Position numbers and translations under genes: made by a program. From positions 186,001-250,000 of the forward strand of contig NZ_WWEM01000017.1 of the NCBI RefSeq assembly GCF_019308285.1: a DNA stretch of 64,000 nt. The letters are read 5' to 3'. The notes below the pieces were generated by a model, which saw only the letters and a program-made list of their open reading frames with translations, did not search any database and was not told where the DNA came from. Shown piece by piece: positions 10,117 through 19,780 of the stretch. Position 1 is the stretch's first letter, and every line of letters starts with the position of its first letter. The DNA comes from Flavobacterium quisquiliarum (GTDB lineage: Bacteria; Bacteroidota; Bacteroidia; Flavobacteriales; Flavobacteriaceae).

Positions 10117-11910
10117 ATGAAAACATCATTTTTATTCATCTGGCTGTCCCTGTTTTTCTGGGGAGCAGGTGATCAGTTATATTCTCAGAACTTAGTTACA
10201 GTACATTCTCATAACGATTATGAACAAGCCGTTCCTTTTTGGAATGCATACGCGAATGGAGCATCATCAATAGAAGCCGATATTTTTTTGAAAGATAATA
10301 TGTTATATGTCTCTCATGATCAAAAAGGAATTTCTGCGACAAGAACTTTAGAAGATTTGTATTTAAAACCGTTAGAAACGGCTCTAAAAATGAATTATAA
10401 AAAAGAGCATAAATTAGTTTTACTGATTGACATTAAAACAGAAGCGATAGCTACTTTAGATAAGCTTATTTCTGTTCTTAAAAAATATGAGGCCATCACA
10501 AAAAATAAGGATATTAAAATCGTTATATCTGGAAACAGACCAGACGCAGAAACGTATAAAAAATACCCAGATTTTATCTGGTTTGATTTTCAGGAAATAG
10601 ACAAAACGATTTCAAAAGAAAATTGGGAAAAAGTCGCTATGATCAGTGTAGATTTTAAAAAATATTCAGTTTGGAATGGTTTAGGAAGATTAACGCATGA
10701 CGATTACAATAAAGTAAAATCAGTAATCACTAAAGCAAAAGCAAATAACAAACCATTTCGTTTTTGGGGTTGTCCAGACACTAAAACAGCATGGAAAGCC
10801 TTTTTAGAATTAAGAGTTGATATCATTAATACCGATTCACCTTATAATTGTGTTCAGTATCTGCAGGCTTTACCAAAAAGATTGGTTACAGCAAGCAATT
10901 CTTCTAAAGTGTATGTTCCAACATATAAAACAGATCAAAAGGAGACTCCTGTAAAAAATGTGATTCTTTTAATTGGGGACGGAAATGGTTTATCACAAAT
11001 TTCTTCAGCTGTTTTGACTAATAATGGTGCTTTGTCTGTAACACAGATGAAAAGCATCGGTTTCATAAAAACACAATCGGCAGATGATTTTACAACCGAT
11101 TCTGCTGCTGCAGGAACGGCATTGGCAACAGGTCAGAAAACAAATAACAGAGCAATTGGAACGGATAGTCTGCGCAAACCAATTCCAAATATTTTAGAAG
11201 TATTGCAAAAGCGAAATTTCTCTACAGGAATTATTACAACAGATGAAGTTACAGGAGCAACACCAGCGGCTTTCTATGCTCATACCGAAGAAAGATCGAA
11301 TACAGAAATAATAGCGCAGGATTTATTAAAAAGCAAATTGAATTTATTTGTTGGAGGTGGCGCTTCTACTTTTAAAAATATAGCATTGGCTCCTAAATTC
11401 AAATTATTGAATACGGTACAGGAAATGCAGGCCGAGAATAATGATGCAGTAGGTGTTTTTATTTCGCAGCATAGAGTTCCGTCTGTTTTAGAAGGAAGAG
11501 GAGAAGTATTGGCCGATGCCGTAAAATACAGTTTGGAATTTTTAAACAAAAAGAACAAACCTTTCTTTCTAATGGTAGAAGGTGCACAGATCGACAGTTT
11601 TGGTCATGTTAATAATGCCGCAGGAATCGTAGCTGAAACCATAGATTTTGATACAGCCATTACTCAGGCTTTACTATTTGCAGATAAAAACGAAGGAACA
11701 TTGGTTATCGTTACGGCGGATCATGAAACTTCTGGTTTTGCCATTCCACAGGGAAATGTAAAACAGCATAAAGTGGAAGGTGATTTTATTACTATAGATC
11801 ACACTGCTACTATGGTTCCTGTTTTTTCTTACGGACCGCATTCAAATGATTTCCAGGGCGTTTATGAAAACAACGAAGTATTCCATAAAATACTTTCAGT
11901 CTTGAAGTAA
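10117..11910 (+). CDS. secreted GDPD/PI-PLC-like domain fused to alkaline phosphatase
   Basis: A two-domain exported enzyme of about 597 residues. The ATG at 10117 is chosen over an in-frame upstream TTG because it opens a good signal peptide (MKTSFLFIWLSLFFWG). Residues ~25-260 resemble the PI-PLC/glycerophosphodiester phosphodiesterase TIM barrel: VHSHNDYEQ at the start, then SIEADIFLKDN and VSHDQ, the His and Glu/Asp pattern of that superfamily. Residues ~285-597 are an alkaline phosphatase: ILLIGDGNG for metal binding, TTDSAAAGTA with nucleophile Ser329, EGAQIDSFGH, TADHETSGF and DHTATMVPVFSYG for the metals. The pairing suggests cleavage of a phosphodiester followed by removal of the phosphate. 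It is transcribed alone between two terminators. The N-terminal substrate is not known. Confidence 0.85.
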   Translation: MKTSFLFIWLSLFFWGAGDQLYSQNLVTVHSHNDYEQAVPFWNAYANGASSIEADIFLKDNMLYVSHDQKGISATRTLEDLYLKPLETALKMNYKKEHKLVLLIDIKTEAIATLDKLISVLKKYEAITKNKDIKIVISGNRPDAETYKKYPDFIWFDFQEIDKTISKENWEKVAMISVDFKKYSVWNGLGRLTHDDYNKVKSVITKAKANNKPFRFWGCPDTKTAWKAFLELRVDIINTDSPYNCVQYLQALPKRLVTASNSSKVYVPTYKTDQKETPVKNVILLIGDGNGLSQISSAVLTNNGALSVTQMKSIGFIKTQSADDFTTDSAAAGTALATGQKTNNRAIGTDSLRKPIPNILEVLQKRNFSTGIITTDEVTGATPAAFYAHTEERSNTEIIAQDLLKSKLNLFVGGGASTFKNIALAPKFKLLNTVQEMQAENNDAVGVFISQHRVPSVLEGRGEVLADAVKYSLEFLNKKNKPFFLMVEGAQIDSFGHVNNAAGIVAETIDFDTAITQALLFADKNEGTLVIVTADHETSGFAIPQGNVKQHKVEGDFITIDHTATMVPVFSYGPHSNDFQGVYENNEVFHKILSVLK

Positions 11911-11965
11911 AAAAGAATCCCAAAATAATAATAGCATCACGAACAACCCCCAAATGTTCAATCTT

Positions 11966-12004
11966 GCCTGTCAGTGTTTTTTACTAAACAATGGCAGGCT
12001 TTTA
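11966..12004 (+). terminator. intrinsic terminator after the phosphatase fusion
   Basis: GCCTGTCA (11966-11973) pairs with TGGCAGGC (11992-11999) with one G-T wobble, followed by TTTTATT. It should end the GDPD-phosphatase transcript. Confidence 0.75.
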
Positions 12005-12309
12005 TTATTAGATCAAATTTCAATTGAAATATTGTCTGGATATTTATATAAGTATCAATCATAATTATTTAAGCATTGTCATGCAAGTTTTCTTTTAGCC
12101 ATAAAAAAAGAATAATTTCAGCTGTTAGCGATAACAAAGGCGATAACTACACAAAGAATCTGTCTATATTTTTGACTGATTAATCCATCTTAATAAAAAG
12201 CAATAAGTGTAATTTTATTTTCGGTTCAGAACTCCATTCTTCGTTCTGAATCTTGAATTAAGTTTGTTAATTATTAGTAATAAATTTTTGTTAGGTTTTT
12301 ATTTGAGTT

Positions 12310-12347
12310 GGGAGATTAATAAATAATTTAATCTCCCTTGTTTTTGT
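12310..12347 (+). terminator. hairpin plus T-rich tail in the GH89 leader (possible attenuator)
   Basis: GGGAGATTAA (12310-12319) and TTAATCTCCC (12328-12337) are perfectly complementary with an 8-base loop, followed by TTGTTTTTGTT. It has terminator form but lies only about 50 bases before the GH89 start and well after the previous gene's own terminator, which suggests premature termination control. Confidence 0.6.
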
Positions 12348-12390
12348 TAGGCTAAAATGAGTTAAGACAATTTAATAATAGGTTATTTAT

Positions 12391-14565
12391 ATGAAAAGTG
12401 AGAATTTTAAAATTGAAAAGAACGATTCCTTAAAAATGGCGGTAATGGCTTTTATGCTGTTGTTTTTGGGTTCTTTTAAAGCACATTGTCAAGTTGATGA
12501 AAAAACAAAAAGTGCTTTCAGCGTAATTGAACGATTAGTAGGAAATCGTGCCAATGAGTTTGAATTAAGCATTGCTGAAAATCAAAACAATAACAAATCG
12601 GATTGGTTTGAAATTGAAACAGCTAATAATAAGGTAAAAATAAAAGCATCAAACAATACCGCAGTTTGTTATGCAGCCTATAATTTTTTAAGAGATATTG
12701 GTGCTGTTTTAGTAAGCTGGGAAGGAAACAGAGTTAATCTGCCTAAAACGTGGCCAAAATATTCCAAAAAAGGAGACACGCCATTTGAATATAGAGAATA
12801 TTTAAATGCTTGTACTTTCGGTTATACCACTCCGTGGTGGGACTGGAAACGCTGGGAACAAGAAATCGACTGGATGGCATTACACGGAATCAATCTTCCA
12901 ACAGCAATGGAAGGTCAGGAAGCAGTATGGCAGGAATTATGGAAAGAATATGGTTTGACGAATTCTCAGTTAGAATCTCATTTTGCAGGGCCGGCCTATC
13001 TGCCTTGGCAGCGAATGGGAAATATCAATAGTTTGGAAGGTCCTTTGCCGCAAGAATGGTTTGTTAAAAAAGAAGCGCTTCAAAAGAAAATTTTAGAAAG
13101 AATGAGAGCGCTGGACATGCATCCTGTTGTACCAGCTTTTAGCGGATATGTGCCTAAGGCTTTCGCCGAAAAACATCCTGAAGCCAAAATAACCGAATTG
13201 AAATCTTGGTCAGGAGGCGGTTTTGCAAGTACTTTTCTGTTAGATTCTAAAGATCCTCTATTCAAACAAATTGGGAAACGTTTTATTGAAATCTATACTA
13301 AAATGTATGGAAAGTCTAATTTCTATTTAGCCGATTCTTTCAACGAAATTGAACCTCCTGTTACCGAACATAATAAATATGAAGAACTTTCTAATTATGG
13401 AAGCGCTGTTTATGAAACTATAAACGAAGCAGCTCCAGGCGCAGTTTGGGTAATGCAGGGATGGCTTTTTGGCGACAACAAAGAATTCTGGACAAAAGAA
13501 GCAACAAGCGCATTTTTAAGCAAAGTGCCAAATGAGAAAGTAATGGTTCAGGATTATGCTAATGATAGATATAAGGTATGGGACAATCAGGAAGCTTTTT
13601 ATGGTAAACAATGGACTTATGGTTATGTGCATAATTACGGCGGATCAAATCCAGTTTATGGGGATCTAAATTTTTATAAAGATGAATTAACCAGTTTATT
13701 GAAAAATCCGCATAAAGGAAATGTGGTCGGTTATGGCGCAATGCCGGAAGGATTAAATAATAATTCGGTTGTTTACGAATACATCTATGATCTTCCATGG
13801 ACAAAAGGCGAACAGCCTGTAAATGACTGGCTGACTAAATATCTAAATGCAAGATACGGTCAGGCTCCATCAAAATCTGTTTTTCAAGCTTGGGAATTAT
13901 TATTAGAATCTGTTTATAATGTCAAATATTGGCAAACACGCTGGTGGAATGATTGGGCTGGAGCTTATTTATTGTTTAAAAGACCAACAATAACTATTAC
14001 AGAATTTAAAGGGAATCCTGGCGACAAGACCAAACTAAAAGAAGCTTTGGATATTTTAAGCAAAGAAGCTAAAAAGTTCAATAAAACAAACCTTATTCAA
14101 TACGATTTAATTGATGTTTCAAGACATTATAATTCACTTGCTATTGATGAAGAATTAATGGAGTGTGTTAAGGCATATAAAAAGAAAGACATTACAAAAG
14201 GAGATCAATTGTTTAAACAGATCGAAAAACAAGTTTTAGAAACAGATAAGATAATGTCAGGACAGCCTTTAAATAATGTAGAACAGTGGGTAAAATCGGC
14301 TTCAGATTATGGAAGTACAGCTTCGGTTTCTAAACTGTATGCAAAAAATGCTAAAACATTAATTACGCTTTGGGGCGGAGAAGGTCATTTGAATGATTAC
14401 GCTTCAAGATCATGGCAGGGAATGTATAAAGGATTCTATTGGCCAAGATGGAAAATGTTTTTAGAAGCTTTAAAAAAATCAGCAATAAATAATACTCCAT
14501 TTGATGAAACGAAAGAAAGAGAATCAATTAAAAATTGGGAAATAAAATGGACAGAGAATAATTAA
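12391..14565 (+). CDS. GH89 alpha-N-acetylglucosaminidase
   Basis: A 724-residue NAGLU-family enzyme that removes terminal alpha-linked GlcNAc. The known family targets are heparan sulfate ends and GlcNAc-alpha-1,4-Gal of mucin. The signal peptide is MAVMAFMLLFLGSFKAHCQ; the true start may be the ATG at 12436 instead of 12391. Residues ~30-120 form the small N-terminal domain, then the barrel begins (FEYREYLNACTFGYTTPWW, ALHGINLPTAMEGQEAVWQ). Catalytic glutamates by family pattern are Glu319 in DSFNEIEPP and Glu453 in GAMPEGLNNN. The helical C-terminal domain is complete (SRSWQGMYKGFYWPRW). It is a single gene with its own structured leader, between a phosphatase fusion and SusC/SusD pair 2. 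No sulfatase is nearby, which argues against heparan sulfate as the substrate. Confidence 0.92.
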   Translation: MKSENFKIEKNDSLKMAVMAFMLLFLGSFKAHCQVDEKTKSAFSVIERLVGNRANEFELSIAENQNNNKSDWFEIETANNKVKIKASNNTAVCYAAYNFLRDIGAVLVSWEGNRVNLPKTWPKYSKKGDTPFEYREYLNACTFGYTTPWWDWKRWEQEIDWMALHGINLPTAMEGQEAVWQELWKEYGLTNSQLESHFAGPAYLPWQRMGNINSLEGPLPQEWFVKKEALQKKILERMRALDMHPVVPAFSGYVPKAFAEKHPEAKITELKSWSGGGFASTFLLDSKDPLFKQIGKRFIEIYTKMYGKSNFYLADSFNEIEPPVTEHNKYEELSNYGSAVYETINEAAPGAVWVMQGWLFGDNKEFWTKEATSAFLSKVPNEKVMVQDYANDRYKVWDNQEAFYGKQWTYGYVHNYGGSNPVYGDLNFYKDELTSLLKNPHKGNVVGYGAMPEGLNNNSVVYEYIYDLPWTKGEQPVNDWLTKYLNARYGQAPSKSVFQAWELLLESVYNVKYWQTRWWNDWAGAYLLFKRPTITITEFKGNPGDKTKLKEALDILSKEAKKFNKTNLIQYDLIDVSRHYNSLAIDEELMECVKAYKKKDITKGDQLFKQIEKQVLETDKIMSGQPLNNVEQWVKSASDYGSTASVSKLYAKNAKTLITLWGGEGHLNDYASRSWQGMYKGFYWPRWKMFLEALKKSAINNTPFDETKERESIKNWEIKWTENN

Positions 14566-14844
14566 ACTAATACTTAATTGAGATTAATCCGTATATAAAG
14601 AAAAAATTAACTAATTCTTGATAAACAAAACCTAAATAACCATGAAAATATGAAATGAAATTTCCACGAAAACGATTTATTAGTAAGTATTTAATTATAG
14701 AAAAAAATAAAAATAACTTCGCTAAGCCTTATTACCACTGACTTTATTGAAATTATCCATGTTTATGAATAACTTGTCCATTTCTTAACATTTCATTAGC
14801 ACTAATTTCGTCAGTACTATTTAACCAATTAACCAATATTCACA

Positions 14845-17800
14845 ATGGAAAAACTTAAACTTTTATTATTAGCCTTTTGCTTTGGCTTCTCAATGAATAC
14901 ATGGGCACAAAAAACAGAAGTGTCTGGTGTAGTTTTAGATGACAAAGGCGTTCCACTGCCAGCAGCCAATGTACTAGAAAAAGGTACAACGAATACAGCA
15001 TCTACAGATTTTGATGGGAAATTTAAAATTTCGGCTTCAAACAAAAACGCCACACTTATATTTTCTTTTATGGGATTTGATGATCAGCCTTTAAAATTAG
15101 ATGGAACAAAAACAACTTATTCAATTCGATTACAGCCAACCACAACAAGTTTAGAGCAGGTAGTTGTAGTAGGTTATGGAAAAGGATCTCGTAAAAACTT
15201 AACGACTTCTGTAACTTCGGTTAAAGCCGAAGATTTAAACAGAGGAGCCATCAGTGATGTTGGACAGCTTTTACAAGGTAAAGTTTCTGGTTTAAATATT
15301 TCATCAAGTGGTGACCCTACAAAAACGGCTTCTGTAGTATTACGTGGAGCATCGACGTTAAATAGTTCTCAAGGGCCATTTTATGTAATTGATGGTATTC
15401 CGGGAGTAGATATCTCTGTAATTGCTCCAGATGACATTGCTACAATTGACGTTCTAAAAGATGCGGCGGCAACTGCAATCTACGGTAACCGTGCTGCAAA
15501 TGGGGTTATCATGGTAACCACAAAAAAAGGAAGTAAAGGAAGAACACAAATTGCATACAACGGTTATGTGGGCTGGGAAGAAGTTTCAAACAGCCTAAAC
15601 ATGATGAATGCAGATCAGTTAAGAGCTTTTACTGTTAAAAACAATTTGAATTTTACTCCAGAAAATGATAAAGGAGCTAACACAGACTGGCAGAAAGAAA
15701 TTTTAAGACCAGGACGTGCAGCATCAAGTAGCCATAACTTGTCTATGAGCGGTGGCGGAGATCATGGAAACTATACAGCAAGTATTACTTCGTTTAATAA
15801 AGAAGGAGTAATGCAGAAAAGTGATTTTTCACGTATCATTGCTCGTTTATCTGTTGAGCAGTTTGCTTTTGATGATAAGGTTAAATTTGGTTTAAATGTT
15901 ACGAACTCGACTACAAAATATCAAAATGTACCACAGCGTAATACAGTTCTTTTACAAGCAGCGAGCCACCTTCCAGTTTCGCCAGTAAGAAACGAAGACG
16001 GAAGTTTTTTTGAAAATTTCATAAGTACAGGATATTTTAACCCAGTAGCTTTAATTGCACACGGTACAGACGAAACAAAAACAGATAACCTTGTTGGGAA
16101 CTTAACTGCAGAAGTAAAATTACCATTCGGAATTACTTATAATTTAAATTTAGCGCATCAAAGGTTAACGGCATCTCATGGAGAGTTTTATGACAGCTAT
16201 TATTCGCAATACAATAGTGCCAACTTCTACAACAACCCAGATCCACCTTTGACAAAATCTTTAGTGAATTTTGGTATAAATGGTTCTGCATTGAGAAATT
16301 CTTACGAAACCAGAAACAATATTATTGAGAGTTTCTTTAGTTGGGATAGAACATTTGGAGAACATAAAATAAAAGCGGTTGCTGGTTATTCATGGCAGGA
16401 AAATACTTTAGGAGACGGTTTTCAAGCAACAACAACTAACTTTCCTGTTGATAATGTTGGATATAATAACTTAGCTTTAAGTAATTATACTTCCGTTAAC
16501 GGTTATGTGGTAAACTTTGGAGATAGCAAAGCCTATCAGAAAACACGTTTGATCTCTTATTTTGGACGTTTAAACTACAACTATAAAGACAAATATCTTT
16601 TACAAGGATCAATCAGAAGAGATGGTGGATCTATGTTTGGAGAAAACAACAAATGGGGATATTTCCCTTCTGTAGGTGGAGCTTGGAGATTAGACAAAGA
16701 AAACTTCATGAAGAACCAAAACTTCTTTAGTGATTTGAAACTTCGCGGAAGCTGGGGGGTAACAGGTAACTCTTCTGGATTTAATGCTTACACAGCGCAA
16801 TTTATCTCAGGAAGTTTAGGTACTTTTTATTACAATGGACAACAGATTGGAGCTTATGGTCCAAATCAGGCAGCAAACCCAGATTTGAAATGGGAAAAAA
16901 CGGCTACATCAAATATTGGTCTTGATTTCTCTATCTTGAAAGGAAAAGTGACAGGTTCTGTTGACTTGTATGACAAGAAAACAACAGACATGATTTTTAA
17001 CTACAATGTGAATCCTGTATTAGTGCCAGTAGGAACAATTGTAGCAAATGGAGGAACAATGTCTAACAAAGGTATTGAGGTGAGTTTAAGCACAACTCCA
17101 GTTAAAACAGCAGATTTCAGTTGGACAACTAACTTGAACTTGGCGCATAACAAAAATGAGATTGTGAAATTAACTAGTCCGTTCTTTGTTGGTGGAGATT
17201 CAATTCGTCGTGTACAGCCAGACGGAGGTGGACAAACAGGAAGTACTTTACAGATTTTTAAAGAAGGAAAACCATTAGGACAATTCTTCACACTTAAATA
17301 CGCAGGAAAAAATGCTGACGGAGTTTCTCAGTATTATGACAAAAACGGTGATTTGACTACTACACCTCAAATTGGAGTAGATTATCACTATGCAGGAAGT
17401 GCACAGCCAAAATTATTATTAGGATGGGCAAATAATTTTCAATACAAAAAATTTGATTTAAGTATTTTCTTTAGAGGGGTTTTTGGTAACAAAATTTTCA
17501 ATGCTACGCGTGCCGATTTATTTAGACCGAGTACTGCAATGACGACTAATATATTGGTCGATGCTGGAAATGAGTCGCCAAATGACTTAAACTCTTTCAA
17601 GTATTCGGATCGTTTTATAGAAGACGGCAGTTACCTAAGATTAGACAACATGACTTTAGGATATAACTTTGGTAGAGTCGGCAGGTACATCAGCAGTGTA
17701 CGTATTTATCAAACGATAAACAATGTATTTGTTATTACTAAGTACACAGGAATTGATCCAGAAGTTGAGCAAGGAGGAACAGCTCCGGGTGTAGATTCAA

Positions 17801-17856
17801 ATAATTTCTATCCAAAAACCAGAACGTATATGTTTGGTTTAAATGTGATCTTCTAA
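14845..17856 (+). CDS. susC-like: SusC-like TonB-dependent outer-membrane receptor 2
   Basis: A 1003-residue SusC-type transporter. The signal peptide ends near residue 22 (NTWAQ). A carboxypeptidase-regulatory-like domain (VSGVVLDDKGVPLPAANV) is followed by LEQVVVVGYGKGSRKN and a plug with LLQGKVSGLNI and GPFYVIDGIPGV. The barrel ends in FGLNVIF. It differs widely from SusC 1 in the barrel, so it probably imports a different oligosaccharide or a later breakdown product. The susD partner starts 19 bases downstream. Upstream, TAATTTCG at 14803-14810 is a near match to the -7 box, but the only TTG is too far away for a standard promoter. Confidence 0.95.
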   Translation: MEKLKLLLLAFCFGFSMNTWAQKTEVSGVVLDDKGVPLPAANVLEKGTTNTASTDFDGKFKISASNKNATLIFSFMGFDDQPLKLDGTKTTYSIRLQPTTTSLEQVVVVGYGKGSRKNLTTSVTSVKAEDLNRGAISDVGQLLQGKVSGLNISSSGDPTKTASVVLRGASTLNSSQGPFYVIDGIPGVDISVIAPDDIATIDVLKDAAATAIYGNRAANGVIMVTTKKGSKGRTQIAYNGYVGWEEVSNSLNMMNADQLRAFTVKNNLNFTPENDKGANTDWQKEILRPGRAASSSHNLSMSGGGDHGNYTASITSFNKEGVMQKSDFSRIIARLSVEQFAFDDKVKFGLNVTNSTTKYQNVPQRNTVLLQAASHLPVSPVRNEDGSFFENFISTGYFNPVALIAHGTDETKTDNLVGNLTAEVKLPFGITYNLNLAHQRLTASHGEFYDSYYSQYNSANFYNNPDPPLTKSLVNFGINGSALRNSYETRNNIIESFFSWDRTFGEHKIKAVAGYSWQENTLGDGFQATTTNFPVDNVGYNNLALSNYTSVNGYVVNFGDSKAYQKTRLISYFGRLNYNYKDKYLLQGSIRRDGGSMFGENNKWGYFPSVGGAWRLDKENFMKNQNFFSDLKLRGSWGVTGNSSGFNAYTAQFISGSLGTFYYNGQQIGAYGPNQAANPDLKWEKTATSNIGLDFSILKGKVTGSVDLYDKKTTDMIFNYNVNPVLVPVGTIVANGGTMSNKGIEVSLSTTPVKTADFSWTTNLNLAHNKNEIVKLTSPFFVGGDSIRRVQPDGGGQTGSTLQIFKEGKPLGQFFTLKYAGKNADGVSQYYDKNGDLTTTPQIGVDYHYAGSAQPKLLLGWANNFQYKKFDLSIFFRGVFGNKIFNATRADLFRPSTAMTTNILVDAGNESPNDLNSFKYSDRFIEDGSYLRLDNMTLGYNFGRVGRYISSVRIYQTINNVFVITKYTGIDPEVEQGGTAPGVDSNNFYPKTRTYMFGLNVIF

Positions 17857-17874
17857 AAATTAAAGCTAAAAATT

Positions 17875-19488
17875 ATGAAAAAGATATTAAAATATTTAGG
17901 TCTTCCAGTATTGATGGCTGGTTTAGTATGGTCTTGCAGTGATCTTGATGTGCCTATTACAACGCAGTTGACACCTGACGTATTTCCGCAAAATTCAACA
18001 CAATATATTCAAACAACAGGGCCAGTTTACGCCGCATTTAGAGGTGAGTTTTCATTTGCTTGGTGGTGGTCTCAGTCTTTAACTACAGACGAAGCGATTC
18101 TGCCTGCAAGAGGAGGAAACTGGTTTGACAACCGAAACTATATTGCCATGCACTACCACGATTGGAATGCAGATAACGGTATCGTTGGAAGTCTTTGGGA
18201 TTGGTCATCTAAAGTGATTGGAACAAGCAATCAGGCTATTTCTATTTTAAGAAAAGCAATGCCTGAAGGTGCGGACAAAAAAACTTTGATTTCTGAATTA
18301 AAAACGATGCGTGCCATTTCTTATTTCATGTTAATGGACAGTTATGGAGATGTGCCTTTGGATACTTTATACGGAGATTTCTCTTCTCATGCTAAAACAC
18401 CAAGAGCAGAAGTTTTTAATTTCATTGAAAAAGAATTAAAAAGTGCCGTTCCAAATTTAAATGCGGCATCTGGAGTTTCTACTTACGGTAGACCAAATAA
18501 ACAAACTGCTAATGCAATGTTAGCGAAGTTGTATTTGAATGCTAACATTTATACAGGAACAGCACGTTACACAGATTGTATTGCAGCCTGTGATCAGGTA
18601 ATCAATTCTGGTTTATATGCGGTTGAGCCAAGAGCTACATATCTTCAAATGTTTTATCCAAATAATGGACCAGCAATGAAAGAATTCATTTTTGCAGTTC
18701 CTTACGATCCAGTAGCTGTTACAGTTGGTTTTAATGGACAAATGTATCATGCACGTTATGATGTACCGCGTTCTGAAAGAGCAAAATTCGGTCTGCCTTA
18801 CACACCAAGTGCACCAAGAAGTACACTGCCTGAATTCTATGCATATTTTAATGATGCTAATGACATCCGTAACAAACAATGGCTTACAGGTCTTCAATAC
18901 ATGAATGATGGTGTTACGCCAGTAAGAGTAACAACGACCAAAAAAGGATACGATCAATTTTACACTGGAGCAGATGGTGGAGCAGCTTATACCTATCAGG
19001 TAAATCTAACGCCAGATATTATTCCTCGTCAAAGTGTTGCTTTATTTGACCTTGGAAATGATGAAATCGCTTGGAACATGGGATACAGAAATATCAAATT
19101 TTATCCAGACGCAACTTCAACAAACCGTAATCAAAACAACGACGTTCCTTTCTTACGTTATTCAGATGTGCTTTTAATGAAAGCTGAATCAATTTTACGT
19201 GGTGGAGCGTCTACTTTAGGACAAAGTTCAGATGCATTAGTAAATATGGTTCGTTCTAATCGTACCACATCTGCAGCTTTAAGTGGTGTAACACTGGAAG
19301 ATCTTTATAAAGAAAGAAGCCGTGAGTTTGCTTGGGAAGCTTGGCATAGAAACGATATGATCCGTTTTGGAAAATATGAAGGATCTTGGGGATACAAAAC
19401 CAATACAGACACTTACCGTCGTGTATTCCCAATCCCAACAAATGCAATGGTTTTAAATCCAGCTCTGACTCAGAATGATGGATATTAA
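17875..19488 (+). CDS. susD-like: SusD-like surface glycan-binding lipoprotein 2
   Basis: A 537-residue SusD/RagB protein with a lipoprotein signal ending at Cys21 (GLVWSC) followed by SDLD. It carries the family features: a helical N-terminal half (ISELKTMRAISYFMLMDSYGDVPL), FLRYSDVLLMKAESILRGG, and a C-terminal REFAWEAWHRNDMIRFG with FPIPTNAM. It pairs with SusC 2 and is followed by a strong terminator, so it closes this operon. The downstream GH92 genes probably supply mannose-trimmed substrates for this pair; that is inferred from position only. Confidence 0.95.
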   Translation: MKKILKYLGLPVLMAGLVWSCSDLDVPITTQLTPDVFPQNSTQYIQTTGPVYAAFRGEFSFAWWWSQSLTTDEAILPARGGNWFDNRNYIAMHYHDWNADNGIVGSLWDWSSKVIGTSNQAISILRKAMPEGADKKTLISELKTMRAISYFMLMDSYGDVPLDTLYGDFSSHAKTPRAEVFNFIEKELKSAVPNLNAASGVSTYGRPNKQTANAMLAKLYLNANIYTGTARYTDCIAACDQVINSGLYAVEPRATYLQMFYPNNGPAMKEFIFAVPYDPVAVTVGFNGQMYHARYDVPRSERAKFGLPYTPSAPRSTLPEFYAYFNDANDIRNKQWLTGLQYMNDGVTPVRVTTTKKGYDQFYTGADGGAAYTYQVNLTPDIIPRQSVALFDLGNDEIAWNMGYRNIKFYPDATSTNRNQNNDVPFLRYSDVLLMKAESILRGGASTLGQSSDALVNMVRSNRTTSAALSGVTLEDLYKERSREFAWEAWHRNDMIRFGKYEGSWGYKTNTDTYRRVFPIPTNAMVLNPALTQNDGY

Positions 19489-19535
19489 GAATAAAAGTTT
19501 AGTTAAGTACGCATTGTAATTCAATTTTAATTGTG

Positions 19536-19570
19536 AAAGGAGAAGAGCGTAAAAATTCTTCTCCTTTTTT
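19536..19570 (+). terminator. intrinsic terminator after susCD 2
   Basis: AAAGGAGAAGA (19536-19546) pairs perfectly with TCTTCTCCTTT (19557-19567) around a 10-base loop, followed by further T residues. It is a strong end for the susCD 2 transcript. Confidence 0.85.
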
Positions 19571-19636
19571 ACTAAAAAGAAAACTGGTCTTTTTTGGTTG
19601 CTCATGATAGCCAGTTTAGTTTCATTTTCATTTTTT

Positions 19637-19706
19637 GAATGAATACAAAGCTTAATCGAATGTAATTCCTGAGACCCCGACGAAAGATTAAGCTTTGTAA
19701 ACATTC
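19637..19706. repeat. long hairpin between susD 2 and the first GH92 gene
   Basis: A 14-bp perfect inverted repeat (19644-19657 with 19686-19699, containing AAGCTTAAT) is extended by a further 5 bp (GAATG with CATTC) across a small internal loop. The 28-base loop contains TGAGACCCCGACGAA. No T run follows, and a normal terminator already lies upstream, so its job is unclear. Confidence 0.6.
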
Positions 19707-19780
19707 TTTCAATCCAGAATAATAAGCCAGTACAAAGAATCCTCTACAAACCAATAGTGCCTCATCAATAAACAGAATAA

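Larger units (their letters stand above)
11911..12390 (+). promoter_or_regulatory. 480-base gap: terminator, promoter box and structured leader of GH89
   Basis: This stretch holds no convincing gene. It starts with a terminator (11966-12004). A TATTTTTG -7 match lies at 12167-12174, though no -33 TTG is clear. A perfect 10-bp hairpin sits at 12310-12337. If the box is used, the GH89 message would carry a leader of about 200 bases containing that hairpin. Two copies of TTTTTGTTAGG (12285-12295 and 12341-12351) flank the hairpin. Confidence 0.5.

Noticed and set aside
18613..18957. 114-codon minus-strand frame inside susD 2
   Set aside because: It is fully inside a well-supported SusD gene and shows no family features.
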